Shown here: in pieces, positions 1 through 10,782 of the stretch
How positions within the stretch are numbered: position 1 is the first letter of the stretch
Layout of the letters: every line of letters starts with the position of its first letter
Source: Paramecium tetraurelia
Lineage: Eukaryota > Ciliophora > Oligohymenophorea > Peniculida > Parameciidae
Direction of reading: 5' to 3'
DNA: 64,000 nt
Assembly: GCF_000165425.1 (NCBI RefSeq)
Contig: NW_001799300.1
Location: 186,001 to 250,000 of the forward strand
Notes under the pieces: model-generated
What the model was told of the DNA's origin: nothing
Databases searched by the model: none
The model's input: the letters and a program-made list of their open reading frames with translations, nothing else
Translations under genes and position numbers: made by a program

Positions 1-2
1 TC

Positions 3-152
3 AATTCATACATCAATAATTCATCTGACGTATCACTGCTAAACAGAAGTATGTTAGAGCCAATTTTGCCACTTCCACTTGAAGCAGGAGATGATTAAGT
101 AAATAATTAAAGCTTATGCTTACCATAAATTTATTATCCCACTGTTAATTGA
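3..152 (+). CDS. C-terminal end of an unrecognised protein (5' cut by window)
   Basis: From the left edge, frame 3 stays open for about 49 codons to a TGA at 150-152. The residues (serine and asparagine rich, then a proline/leucine stretch around PILPLPLEAGDD) look like an ordinary protein tail. Two TAA codons would be glutamine. The stop lies about 150 bp from the stop of the convergent WD40 gene, a normal spacing for compact ciliate genes. No family can be named from so short a piece, and a chance open frame of this length is possible. Confidence 0.4.
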
Positions 153-306
153 TGTCCCAATTTGATGTCTGAGGAATGCATAGCATAAGGAGACATACTC
201 AAATGATGTTATGTAGCTATATTATCATTGAAACTAAATGTAATTAGCCAAACAGGGGGATTAACTTAAATTAATTAAAACAATTATACTTTTCTAATCA
301 GAAACT

Positions 307-2076
307 TCAATCAAAACGCTTTCCATTAAAGTGCTCTAAATTTTTCTATTGCCGAATTTTGAAAAAACAATGCAGTTTCTAAATAATTATTAATTTAAAA
401 TACTTATTGAAATCAAATAACTTAACTGCGCCTTCATTTGAAACAATTATGCAATGACCTGGCCATTAAGTTGTGATGAAAATCTGACTAATAGACCCAT
501 AAAGAGGATCATGCAAATTCTAATCACAAATTAAAACAGGATCTTAAGATGAACCATATTTCATAAGTCTCCAAATATTGATTATTGAATCTGAAGAATA
601 GGATATAAACTTCTCTCCTTTCTTTAAAAGTGTCAATCCATTTATCTTATTCAAATGTTTAGTATTATTTGTTCCAATCTTCTGAGTGTAGAAATTGCAA
701 ATATTGATATCTCTATTTAAATCACTAAATGCTATATGAGTATTGTCTTTCAAATCTAAGGCATTATTTGGCATTTATGATAATTGGATCTTCCTAAACA
801 CTCTGGGTTGAGTAGATATCATTATATCGTCGATATTCCAAACAATCAATTGCTTATCCTAACCCAAAGACACAAACTATCTGCTATTTGCTTCACTCGT
901 ACAAATCTTCTCAAGATAAACTATGTTCTAAGTGTGACCTAAATATGTTGCTATCTTCTTTTATGTTGTATCGAATATTCTTAATTAGCTGTCATTTTAT
1001 GAACCAATTGCAAACAAATTATCTAAAATTGATAGAATACATGTTATTTAAGTTCCTATTGTAAACTTTTTAGTTGGTTTCAATTAGAAACTAAATTAAT
1101 AAAATTTAATATACTTATCTATGTTTCTGGCTGCCATCTATAACTGTAGATTATTTTCTCCGGTTTGAACTTAAGATAATTCTTTGTTACTGCCAAAAGG
1201 AATGTATAATCTCGCTGACACAACATTATTCAACACAAATCCAACCTCATTCACTACTGAATCTAATATGTTCGTCTGCGGATTTTATAACTTATCATAG
1301 TTTGGAGGAGAATTAGTCATTTACAATAGGAATCTTGCCAAAGTTTGTAAATCTGTTAACATTTATAGTGGAGTAACATTTCCTTATGATAGCTACTTGC
1401 TCTTATTCAGATGATTCTTTAAATTGGATAAAAATTATTGGGCTTCTGGTGTTCCTAAAGATGCCAACTTATATTAAAATGTATTTTAATTGGAATAATA
1501 AAAGTTTTGCCTTGACAAAAGGAAAAACTAATCTATATTCGCTTTTAATGTGATAAATGATTATTTGTATTGTTCATTGAAACTATCTAGTCTCTTCATA
1601 TTCTCTTCTTTTATCGATTAAATTACAACCATAATTTTTTCTTGAAGATTTGTAATATCAATCGCCAATTCAGTCTTAGAATTATTAATAATACTATTAC
1701 TTTCTATCTAATAACCATTTCATCAATCTTTTATAAATGTGCTTCTCCTTATTCCAAAATCTACAACAAACTGATATTCTCTTTATTTTACATAAATTCC
1801 TAATATAAAACGATGTTTTGGTTAGCCAATCTCGACATTTCTTCACAAAATTGTGAGGCCTTAATTAAAATAAAGATATACAAATGCTTCGACATCGATA
1901 ATCTTTGTCAGATGATCGTTATGAAACAACTATGGGTCCTCTGGAGATTGAATAAATGGTCTTTTATCGCAAGTTATGTCAGAACACACTTTTGTGATTT
2001 ATTATTGCGTCAAAGTGTTTTTTAGAGGTGGTAAAGGCAAGGGAGTACATAATTTGTATGCTAAAGAATCCTCCAT
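307..2076 (-). CDS. WD40-repeat protein with N-terminal coiled coil
   Basis: The frame carries about five WD-type blades in its C-terminal half, with endings such as KQLIVWNIDDI, SIINIWRL and VKLFDF, each preceded by a glycine/serine-rich strand. The first ~250 residues are helical and glutamine/glutamate rich, followed by an unusual linker. At least three short introns are needed: one of 24 nt at 1091-1114 ends TAG, and two near the 5' end (22 and 26 nt) end AAG. TAA/TAG codons are frequent. WD40 propellers are protein-interaction platforms; the specific partner cannot be inferred. The ATG at 2074-2076 lies 1 bp from the stop of the upstream gene, so the start is plausible but could be further upstream. 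Confidence 0.8.
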
Positions 2077-2077
2077 T

Positions 2078-3050
2078 TCAATTAATTCGATATATTAAAG
2101 ATTTTAAATTATTTATTTGGAAATTATACATTTTACTTTTATATATCTGTTTTTATTGTTCCTTTCATGGTTAAAACAACTTACTTTTTCTACTGTTTAA
2201 CTAATGAGTTAAGTAGTTTTGGTTTCAACAGTTTTGATATAACCTCTGATGTTATAACAATGACATCCTATAAGTTGTAAATAAGCTTACTTATTTTGCT
2301 AGCCTTTCTTTAAGGTTTCCAACTAAGTTTAGTACATAGATAACTCTTCTTAACATTTTTTTTAAACATGATTCATTGTTATAAATTAAAATAATTCTTT
2401 TTTTTCGAACAACGGTTAATCCTTGAGATTCTTATTCTGCATATCTAGCTTTCTAGTCTTCTAATTCTTCATCTCTTGCTTTATAAGCTTTAGCCTCTTA
2501 ATTTCTGAGGATAGCCCTTGTCCTTTTACTAGTAATAAATCTTACTTTTTTGTATTTTCACTCTAACTTTCATTTTCCTTGTTTTAATTTTCTAATCCAA
2601 TCCTCATAATCTTAATTTGATCCTTAAATTCTAGTCTCGCTACGTAAAACTCTCTTTTTTTATCAGCCAAGTTTTCAGTTTTTGAAATTCATAATATTCA
2701 TTTCTACTCTCATGATTAACTTAATTTAAACACTAATACTCTCCTTTTTGGTTATTTTGATACAACTATGACGTTCATGATTTTTTGTTAGACAACAAAT
2801 GATATTGTTAAACTAAATAGTTGAGTTAATATTCAATTAAATGTATGCTCCAGTATTATAGACATAGATTTTATTGCAGATTTAAATTTAGTTTTATTTT
2901 CTCAATATTTATTTGAGTATTAGTATTTCTATCCCAACAGTTCTTGTCTTTAGAATTATAAACATTGATTAAGGTTTACCTAAGTGTTTCGACACTGATA
3001 GTTTATTCTGCTTAGTGCCTTTAATACTTTCCTAAGTTCGAGAAGTGCAT
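2078..3050 (-). CDS. Coiled-coil protein, unrecognised
   Basis: The product is lysine/glutamine/glutamate rich with heptad-like stretches such as KFKDQIKIMRIGLENQNK and KKCQEELSMYQTQLETLKKG, so a long coiled coil is likely. Frame continuity needs several short introns, including one of 20 nt ending TAG and one of 23 nt ending AAG just before the final exon; the first exons are uncertain. The TGA at 2078-2080 is separated by one base from the ATG of the next gene on the same strand. I first read this stretch as a pseudogene because of frame shifts, but short introns explain most of them. No family is recognised. Confidence 0.45.
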
Positions 3051-3140
3051 TCTCTTGAAAAAGTAATGAAATATATAATTCTTTTTAATATCACTTAATT
3101 GATAATTTATTTTATTGTTTTAAAAAATGAGGATATTTAA

Positions 3141-3858
3141 TCATGTTAATGCCCACCATAGCAAAACACCAAAAATAACTACTTCTATTACTATAAAGAT
3201 TAATAATCCGCAGTTTGAAGACTTAGCTATAAGTTTAACTAACTTGTTATTTGTAGTCATCATCTACTAATTTGTCTTATCCACATCTATGTTTAATTTA
3301 TCGAGCTATTTATTTTGCTCATCAAGTGTTAAATTAATTTGTTTGCCTTACTATTTTAATTAATCTGCCTATTAAATTTATAAATAATTATACCTAATCA
3401 TTGGTTCTATCCAATAACTTATCTTATTGAAGTTGTAAGTCCTTTTGATTTTTGTAGAGCTCTTAATTATTCATAACAGCTAGCTTAGCATCATCTCTTT
3501 AAAGATTTTGCATTGCCACTTCTTATTTAGTATCTGCAACAGACTTATTAAATTACTCCTTAATTAAATCTCTTTGATTTTTCAATTCTTAGATCTGGTT
3601 TTTTCTTTTTTCATTTTCCTTTTGCATCTAATTGTTTTCTTGATATTTCAAAACATCTGCAATTAACACCAATTCACGATCTATTAATGTCTTTCTAAAT
3701 GCATTACCCAAACTTGCTAATTAGCCTCTAATTTCTCCTTCAATCATAGTTAACTGTTATCCTCCTTTCTATTTTTGTTCCCTTTTATTCATATCCTATT
3801 TGATTGAAACAATAAGTTTCTGGATTCTTTCTATATCATTTTTGAATTAGTCACTCAT
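3141..3858 (-). CDS. Qc-type SNARE with C-terminal membrane anchor
   Basis: About 230 residues starting MSDQFKNDIERIQKLIVSIK. A helical N-terminal region is followed by a SNARE motif (ADQLKQQGKQINLTLDEQNK then QLDKLNIDVDKTNQQM) with a central glutamine compatible with the ionic zero layer. It ends in a single hydrophobic anchor (GLLIFIVIEVVIFGVLLWW) and TGA. This is the architecture of Q-SNAREs of the syntaxin-6/8/SYP5 group, which pair with other SNAREs to fuse endosomal or Golgi vesicles. One 25-nt TAG intron interrupts the region just before the SNARE motif. The family call is firm; the exact subgroup and compartment are inference. Confidence 0.8.
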
Positions 3859-4051
3859 TATTATAATGAATTATTATTTTATAAATAAATTATAATAGAT
3901 TATCGAATAATATCTATAAGAATATTTTATTAAAAATTCAAATATTTTGAGATACAAACTCATTTATTGTTGAATATCTCAGAATAGAGTATGAATTTTT
4001 ACAATTTGAATAATAGTAAATATATAGATAAATTTAATGCATACTTGATTT

Positions 4052-4727
4052 TCAACTAAGATACTTTTATTATTCTATGACAAAGGCATGTTATTTGATT
4101 CTTTATTAGGATTCAACTAAATAAAAATGTAATTCTTCAATGTTCTATTCTTGTTCATTTTTTATATTGAAAATGTCAATTTTATTTTTAGGTACAGTTG
4201 CCAAATCTGTAGCAATTGATTATCTAGTGTGCTATATTTTTCCATCCATTTGTTGTAACAAATCCCCTAAAAAATTTATTCGATTCATTCTTTCAATCTT
4301 TTCGATGCTTCAATTTATTCAATGTTTACTTGGATTACAATTAGTTTTAACTTGATTTTTCTGATTAAATTTTCATTATTTCTTATGGATGATAATTTTT
4401 CACTCGAAATGATGGACTCTTAGTTAGTTAAGTGGAGGTGAACTATTATTACTAATTCTAAATTGAATTGAGATAATTAGTACCTTGATGAGTTGGCCAA
4501 CTATGGGTTGAATCTAAGATTCAAAAGATATCTGATCATACTTCGTATAATTGCATTTTGCCTTGATTTTGTGTTTAATTATTGCTCTGTTGGGTTGAAC
4601 ATCTATAGTGAGTTGCTGAGTTCAATCTTGATCCTTGGGAACTCTTGGCTCTATTTTAATCAACTAGAATTTATCTTCTGTTGTGTTTATTTGAGTATGG
4701 AATGTGACGGATAGCACAGATGTTCAT
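4052..4727 (-). CDS. Unrecognised protein, tandem paralogue of the next gene
   Basis: With three or four introns of 22-28 nt (ending TAG and AAG) this reads as a complete protein starting MNICAIRHIPYSNKHNRRQ. It shares blocks with the neighbour at 4759-5439: TQLTKSPSFRVKNY here against TQLRKSPSFRMKNY there, and NIEELHFYLVESQQ here against NLEEVHFFQVEMQQK there. The N termini also correspond (PYSNKHNRRQ against PYCQINRVQL). The pair therefore arose by tandem duplication. Composition is serine/glutamine rich with a short C-terminal helix. No domain or function is recognised. Confidence 0.6.
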
Positions 4728-4758
4728 TTTAATTGATTTTAATATAAGTAGATGAATT

Positions 4759-5439
4759 TCACTTTTTTAACTTCTTTTCAATGTTCTCTAACCATTTTTT
4801 GTACTTCTATTACATTTCTACTTAAAAAAAATGAACTTCCTCTAGATTGGCATCCTTATTGTCTTCCAATATTGTTTGATCAATATTATATTTTGGAACA
4901 GAAGTTGTTTAACTAGATGAGGAAGGAGTTGCGACTATCTTCTTTATAGGTTATTTTTGTCTAACTTACTATTCATCATCAGTCCCTAGTTGAAATTAGA
5001 GTAATTCCATCGCACTCACTCTCTATTTGAAAGCCTGCCTTAAGATTCATATAATATAGACTTACAGAACTTTAAAAATTCGTTTGTCTCCTTATATCAT
5101 CTCTGGCTCCTGGTGTTATATGACGATAATTCTTCATCCTAAATGAAGGACTCTTTCGCAACTGAGTTGAATTCATTGATGAATCTGTTGGTTTCGACTA
5201 TTCATCATCGTTAATTACATTACCTTATCCTCAAACAAATCTAAATTGCATCTCTCGAAATTCGTTGGTGTATGCTAAATCTAAATAAAACCTACTTTAT
5301 AAGAAGGAGTGACTTATGATGAATTGAGATCAGAGTCCAACCTCTTCTTTGCTTAAACTTTGGGCCCTACACTCCCATTTCTTAATTGTACACGGTTTAT
5401 CTAACAATATGGATTCATCTTAGTCAATCCTGCACTCAT
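4759..5439 (-). CDS. Unrecognised serine/glutamine-rich protein, tandem paralogue
   Basis: About 205 residues beginning MSAGLTKMNPYCQINRVQL. The middle is low-complexity and phosphorylatable (STQLRKSPSFRMKNY, ATPSSSSQTTSVPK) and the end is a charged helix finishing WLENIEKKLKK and TGA. Introns needed: a 26-nt TAG intron near residue 75 and a 31-nt intron ending CAG, plus a possible 21-nt in-frame one. Only 31 bp separate its stop from the start of the paralogue downstream. Disordered, phosphorylated adaptor-type protein is a guess; no family recognised. Confidence 0.65.
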
Positions 5440-5493
5440 TTGTATAAATATATATATTAATTATATAATTTTTATTGTCAGATAATTTGAATA

Positions 5494-5739
5494 TCATACA
5501 TCAAGTCCGAAAATTGCAGTGTGATTACAAATACTGAAATTCACTTAACAATCCCCTTCATAAATATATGTAGACTAATTATTCTGATTTTGCTTGAAAA
5601 GTCTTAAGAATCTTCTTTCTATAAATATTCTACTTCTAAATATATAAAATAATATCAATTTGATGTAGAAATCCTTTATATCTATAGCTTCTTGATTCTC
5701 AGATTTTAAAGAGCAATACTTTAAATTCATTCTTTCCAT
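5494..5739 (-). CDS. Possible small gene, unrecognised
   Basis: A frame from ATG at 5737-5739 runs about 81 codons to TGA at 5494-5496, starting MERMNLKYCSLKSENQEAID. An upstream ATG near 5800 in another frame (MNNNIILQGEEGYFGTGYK) might be a first exon, but I found no clean GT..AG junction joining them. Gene spacing around here makes a gene likely, yet an open frame of this length can arise by chance with one stop codon. Treat as tentative. Confidence 0.25.
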
Positions 5740-5967
5740 TTATAACCTGTACCAAAATAACCTTCTTCCCCTTGTAGTATAATATTATTATTCATAATTA
5801 CATAATAGATAATTTATTAAACATTTCAATAATAAAATCAATTTTACGAAATTATCTTGAATGTCTAATAATATAACTTTGATTTTATCCTATCGTAACT
5901 TCTCTTCTTAAGCTATGATACTTTTGAAACAATGCAAATTAATTATTATAAGAGCAATATTTTATTA

Positions 5968-6312
5968 TCAAGAAATAGGAAAAGTTTTGGTAAGCTCGAA
6001 TAAAAGCTTAAATAATATATTTTATATTTCGTAAATCATCTCAGATAATTTTGTATGTAATTCAATTGTTGCTCTCTCCTTATTACCATTCAATAAATTA
6101 TTAATATACTTTATTAATTAATTATATTCAATATCTATTTTTCTGATTAAAAGTTCTGATTGATTTCTATTACTTCTCTAAAGGAAATAATAGACGCTTC
6201 TCTAAGCTTAAAACAAAGATTTATTCCTCAATTTCTATATTACAAGTAAGCTTTCTTAATTTAAGCTAGATGTCAACAAAATTAAATTAATTACTTTTTT
6301 GACTGTAAACAT
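5968..6312 (-). CDS. Small helical protein, unrecognised
   Basis: Two introns give a coherent protein of about 95 residues: MFTVKK, a 29-nt TAG intron, LKLRKLTCNIEIEEQIFVLS.., a 31-nt CAG intron, then KIDIEYNQLIKYINNLLNGN and a helical tail ending TFPIS. The product is mostly helical and charged; no domain recognised. Its ATG shares the CATG at 6310-6313 with the ATG of the divergent plus-strand gene, which is odd because neither gene could then have its own leader, so one of the two starts may be wrong. Confidence 0.5.
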
Positions 6313-6851
6313 GGTAAATTTCTGGGGAAATCATATAATTCCTTGTTTAGGGAGATCTGATGACGTTGATAATTTTAAATTAAAATTAAATTGTAAGAAA
6401 GGTTTAAGAAATAAATCAATTTCAAATTTCTTAGTTAGCCAGCGTTTTTTGGAAATAAAAAATAAGGATTAGATAAGAATGGATTGAGATTCAGCATCCA
6501 TAATTGTGGATTTGATTTAAAAAGTGATAGATAATAAAAACCTAAGTTTGCTAACTAATTAATTTGATTAGTGTTATATAATAAGATTTGATTTTATTAA
6601 TTTTAATGATTCCCTTGTATATATAGTATGAGAATCAACAAGAGCCTAATATATTGAACATACCAAAATAGATTTGTTTGTTCCCAAATTATAAGTATTT
6701 GATGGATTTATGTTAGTCAAAATACGAGAGAAATACAAAGGCGCTACTAGGTAATAGAAAAATTCCTGAAAGCCCTACACTAATTGTAGATTGCCCAAAG
6801 CTAACCTAACAAATCTATAAAATATCCTATTTTAATATAAATGTCATCTGA
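6311..6851 (+). CDS. Unrecognised protein, possibly 5' part of the following gene
   Basis: Starting MVNFWGNHIIPCLGRSDDVD, the frame continues through a 23-nt AAG intron (then LDKNGLRFSIHNCGFDLK) and a 26-nt TAG intron to a TGA at 6849-6851. Cysteines and prolines are scattered and there is no clear motif. The last codons overlap the ATG of the next gene at 6841. A ~41-nt intron from within ATAAAT/GTC to AATAG would join the two into one protein without changing frame, so this may be a single gene running to 7450. Confidence 0.45.
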
Positions 6852-7450
6852 TCACATTATGGTACATTCTATCTATTAAATAGGTTGATTTTGGAAAATT
6901 AAAAACTGATACCTGTGGCATAGGTGAGTTTATCTTTTCGCCTCAAAACTATTATGTTCCTTGCTATCATACTTAGGCTATTCCTCAGTGTCCTAAGATA
7001 TAACTCCCTATTCAAAAGAAAAGATAGATAAGTTTTATGTAGGATCAGAAAGACTCAAAAAATATACCGAAAAACTACTGTAAAAGCATAATAACCTTTG
7101 CATGTAAGAATCAAGATAACCTTTGTCTTGAAATTTTAAAAGACTAGTTGAAGGTTGTGAAATTTGTAGATAAGATCTCCCAGTATAAAAAACAATTACT
7201 AAATATTAAGATTTTTAGTAATTTATTGTAAAAGTCTGATGATCCTGAGGAAGAGGAATATAGAAGAGCATTTCGCATAATTAGGTATTATTATAGAAAT
7301 ATCAGTAGTCAAATCTTTATAAAGAAATAGGCTATTAATTATATATTTAATTCGAAAATTGTCTAATACAATTGGCATATGAGATATAGATTATAAATAT
7401 ATAAGGGGGTGAAGGATCCTGACCATTTTTCTCACTTAAAGAATTTGTGA
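6841..7450 (+). CDS. Unrecognised basic protein (~190 aa)
   Basis: ATG TCA TCT GAT.. opens a frame with a 22-nt TAG intron after MSSDHIM, continuing VDFGKLKTDTCGIGEFIFSP to a TGA at 7448-7450. The N-terminal third has paired cysteines (YVPCYHTQAIPQCPK); the rest is lysine/arginine rich (AFRIIRYYYRNISSQIFIKK). No known domain seen. Alternative: the 3' exons of the preceding gene. The stop is 60 bp before the CCDC124 start. Confidence 0.6.
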
Positions 7451-7512
7451 GATTAACTTACAATTGAACTGTTATGGTTATATATATTATTTAATATACA
7501 CAACCATATTTA

Positions 7513-8401
7513 ATGCCTAAGAAGTTTTCTATAAACCCCAAGTAAATAATTGGTTCTTATCAATAATCGAAGAGCTCAAGCTGCTAGAGAGAAAGAGGTT
7601 GAGAAGAAGGAGACTGCCAAGAGTAAAAAGAAATAGAAGGAGGAAGAAGAATATTGGAAGGAGACAGATAAGAATGTCATATCAAAATAAGAGAGATAGA
7701 GATAGAAGGAATTAGAGGAAGAGAGTAAGAGAAAGAAGCAAGAGGAGAAAAAAATGCTGTATGAGAGTGAGATGAATGCAATAGAATCAAGTATGAATAC
7801 AAATATAAATTGATAAATAATATAAGGGGGCTATATCTAAGAAGCAATTAAAGGAAGAATAGTAATAGCGATTGGCTGAACGTTTGTAGAATGTAGAAAT
7901 AGAGAGCGAATAGAGTGAGAATGAGGAAGTTGAATAGGAATAATTAGAATAGTAAGACAATAATTAATTTCTTTAATAAAATTAATAAGAACAATAAATA
8001 AATTTAGAGAAACTTCAAGAAATTTGGGATTCAGACAAAGAAGATTTCGATGAAGTAAATTAATGTATAATCATCCTAATAGACGATTGGATAAAATTAG
8101 AATCATATTTTAAGAGATTAATAAAAAAAAGATAAGGAAAAATATGAATAAATCATCGATGCAGATGGAATTGATTAGTTTATAGATGCTATAGATGGGA
8201 AAGGCCCTTAGTAATTGGTAATTGAATAGGAATATTATAATAGAAATTCAAAGAATATTGTCGCAAAAGATTATAGAAGGTTTAGAAGGACAATCCTTTA
8301 CTAAGACATTCTTAAATAATGGAAATGATTTATAAATAGGTAAAAGTCATACAATATAATAACAGTGGAAGACAGATCCTCTAAATCCTAAGAACTAATG
8401 A
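7513..8401 (+). CDS. CCDC124: CCDC124 / Lso2 homologue (ribosome-associated coiled-coil protein)
   Basis: The start MPKKF, the alanine/lysine-rich helix, the EEYWKETDKNV block (human: DAYWKDDDKHV) and the tail LQKVQKDNPLLRHSQIMEM..QWKTDPLNPKNQ (human: LPRLKQENPNMRLSQL..WLRSPDNPMNQ) match CCDC124 from end to end. CCDC124/Lso2 binds idle ribosomes and helps restart translation. Five introns are required: after MPKKFSINPK (31 nt, AAG); in the middle (boundaries uncertain, 36 or 51 nt); 28 nt TAG; 26 nt TAG; and 8340-8365 (26 nt, CAG). A glutamine/glutamate-rich insertion (about residues 95-140) lengthens it relative to the human protein. Conservation of the tail across two introns makes the call firm. 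Confidence 0.88.
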
Positions 8402-8528
8402 TTTATAATAAAGCATAATAAAGTTAGATTTATTATCTTATGCATTTAGTGATGTATGCTTACGTCATTCCTATTTAATGTAATTTTTAAAAAGATGTGA
8501 AAATATACTCTTATTTTATTATTAATTA

Positions 8529-9305
8529 ATGGGATTATGTGAAAGTAGAGAGACAGAACATATAAGTAAGCAAAGAACTGATAGTTTCATAAAATCTTCT
8601 CATTCTTCTAAAGATCAGTTCAAATAGGATACCCACTAATTGAATAGTGTTCCTTATAAATATGAGACTGTGATAATATAGGATAATTTAAAAACTATCG
8701 CAGAGGAAAGTATTATACAATAAGATCGATCAATTTAATACTAATCTACAGCCACATCACCTCAAGAATCAAAAGATATGAAATAGGTGTCTCAGTAGAT
8801 TCCTTTGATGATCAAAAATCCAGCAGGAACTTGGAGTTTACAGGCACATATAATAAAACATGGAGGAATGTATGAAGTATCAGTGGGTAAGGAATGCATA
8901 GATATGTATGAAGAATGGGAATTCATTCTGAATCATGATGGACCTATAGTAAATTTCGATAGATTTGTGGTAATACGAAGTACATATAAATCTTTAGCTA
9001 CGTCATTTGTTGACAGAAAGTTTGTTGGTGGCTGAAGAGTCTTTGTAAGGAGAGTACAAGGTTGGTTCTATAGCTAGCAAGACAATGAAAGATTAGGCTA
9101 TGTGGCAATTAGAAATAGGCTCAGATATTCTATGTGAAAATACATTAGTTAGTAAATTAATTATTCTAAAGTAGAATTACGTCATTCATAATCTAAGTTA
9201 TATTTGTCAAGAACAAATGAAAATGGTTCAATGGAAAATCATAGAAGAGTAGCGCTAACTAAATTTGATCCAATCAATAGCTTTTGGTTAGTCAAATTGA
9301 AATGA
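8529..9305 (+). CDS. MIR-domain-like protein with predicted myristoylated N terminus
   Basis: About 235 residues. MGLCESRE at the N terminus fits N-myristoylation with adjacent palmitoylation. After a serine/glutamine-rich linker, the folded half resembles repeated beta-trefoil MIR units: SLQAHIIKHGGMYEVSV, VLRHLLTESLLVAEESLQG.. and VIELRHSQSKLYLSR..ENHRRVALTKFDPINSFW. MIR domains occur in IP3/ryanodine receptors, SDF2 and O-mannosyltransferases and bind ligand or partner proteins. Introns: 28 nt ending TAG after NFDRFV, and a 20-nt one ending AAG before IELRH. Ignoring the first intron gives a premature TGA at 9033. The MIR assignment rests on pattern, not alignment. Confidence 0.65.
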
Positions 9306-9376
9306 TACTTAAAAAATCACTTGAATTATAATAAAATCTCTTCAACTTAATCAATAAACTGTTATACAATCAAGAA

Positions 9377-9727
9377 TCAATTTATTCTACCATTCAATTT
9401 TGGATTAAAGCAATTATAGTTATTTTGTAATAATTTTATCAGTTTCAAAAAGTTCAATTCATTGAGTAAATTCGTTCCCACATCCATTATTATAAATATT
9501 GGATTTCTTTATCCTTTAGAATTGTGTTTTTGCTATTCAAATATCTAAGATTGTATTATCTCCGATTTTCATTTTAGTCTTGATTATCATTGATGGTTTT
9601 AGAGTGCTCTAAAATATATTAATAATCTTATTGTATGTTTAGTGATAAATTGGATTATAAAAGAGCTATTCTACATTGACTCTGAACTTTTTGTTGAAAA
9701 TGCCTTATTTGATTATTTATTCATCAT
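9377..9727 (-). CDS. Possible small gene of uncertain structure
   Basis: An ATG at 9725-9727 opens MMNKQSNKAFSTKSSESMQN, and downstream pieces in other frames (EHSKTINDNQDQNENRRQYN; NLLNELNFLKLIKLLQNNYN) look protein-like before a TGA at 9377-9379, but I could not join them with clean introns. It overlaps no other gene; the plus-strand gene begins at 9762. It may be a decayed gene or coincidence. Confidence 0.22.
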
Positions 9728-9761
9728 TCAATTTTATAAATTCGCTCTTATAATTAAAATA

Positions 9762-10776
9762 ATGTCTGAAATACTTGATGATGAACAAGCTTATCTGAAG
9801 AGATGATATAAGTTTGCTAAAATACACAAAACGATTCCACCTCCTAAGAGGATAGTCGTCTTGAATCACTTTGTTACAGAATCAAAATTAGGGATGTCTC
9901 TCTAATATTTCACAAAAAAGGATATATAATAATCAATAGGAATGCTGTTAAATTTATACAATTCAAACACAAAAGAATATTTTGGTAGAACTTATGAATC
10001 TCCATAATTGGAATTGAATTACTAATAAGCAAATCAATTATTGGAACACCCAGAAGTATTTTGTTATTTTCATTTACGTTAAATTGAATCTATTTAAGTT
10101 GCTGCAGAAATTGTGTTGTTTGGTATTCTCAAATATATAATATTTTAAGTATTCAACATTTAATAGTATTAATGATAATGATTTAATACTTAAGCTTATT
10201 GGTAATCTAAATATTTAAAGAAAAAGGATCAAATTATATAAAATAGATAGATTATTGGTTAGTGTTTAGGGGATATTGGTTAAGAAGTAAATACACTTTA
10301 AAAAGGGGGTTTATCGAGATTCTTAATTAGCATGAGATTATTCACTGAACAGATTCATAAGGTAATGGTGAGCTGTGTAGATGACAAATCTCATGAATTA
10401 GTCAGAGGATGAATCTTAAATATTTCGCCAACTTTCCTCTAATCAGTTAGGTAATTTGATATCCAGGCTCCATGAGGTTCAATGAAGACTTATATTGTTA
10501 AATATGGTAATAAAGAAAATAACGAGGTTCTTTTAATTTTTTAATCATCCAATACATAAATATTAAAAGTAATCATTTACTTAAGTTGTAGTATCAAAAC
10601 TAGATATTTATTCAAAGCATAATCGATATAAGATGTTACTTTATAAATTCATAGAGTAGGTGAAATTGATAAAGCAAAAGTGTTTATTAGTGATGAAGAT
10701 AGATCAAGAGATGCATTTGATTGTTTTTTATTTAGAATCACTTATATTTGAATATAGCAAATTTATATACATTTGA
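9762..10776 (+). CDS. Unrecognised protein with one unexplained in-frame TGA near the start
   Basis: MSEILDDEQAYLKR is followed by TGA at codon 15, then the same frame continues YKFAKIHKTIPPPKRIVVLN.. for over 100 codons. Downstream exons are joined by introns of 29 nt (AAG), 22 nt (TAG), 19 nt (TAG) and 39 nt (AAG), giving KRGMRLFTEQIHKMTNL, SEDESQIFRQLSSNQLGNL and a helical end KMLLYKFIEQVKLIKQ. The stop at 10774-10776 lies 6 bp from the stop of the convergent gene. No GT lies between the ATG and the TGA, so an intron cannot remove it; the start may be elsewhere, or the gene is disabled or read through. No domain recognised. Confidence 0.5.
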
Positions 10777-10782
10777 AATTCA

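Noticed and set aside
1813-2025. Plus-strand frame MFWLANLDISSQN.. as a gene
   Set aside because: It lies antisense to exons of the WD40 gene and has no start context or family resemblance.
2078-3050. Decayed coiled-coil gene
   Set aside because: Most frame changes are explained by short introns, including the one just before the final exon; only the first exons stay unclear.
4052-4727. Pseudogene copy of the neighbouring gene
   Set aside because: Frame shifts against the paralogue first suggested decay, but three or four short introns restore a complete reading frame with a conserved C terminus.
8805-9035. Gene ending at the TGA at 9033-9035
   Set aside because: A 28-nt TAG intron just upstream removes this stop, and the spliced frame continues into further MIR-like sequence.
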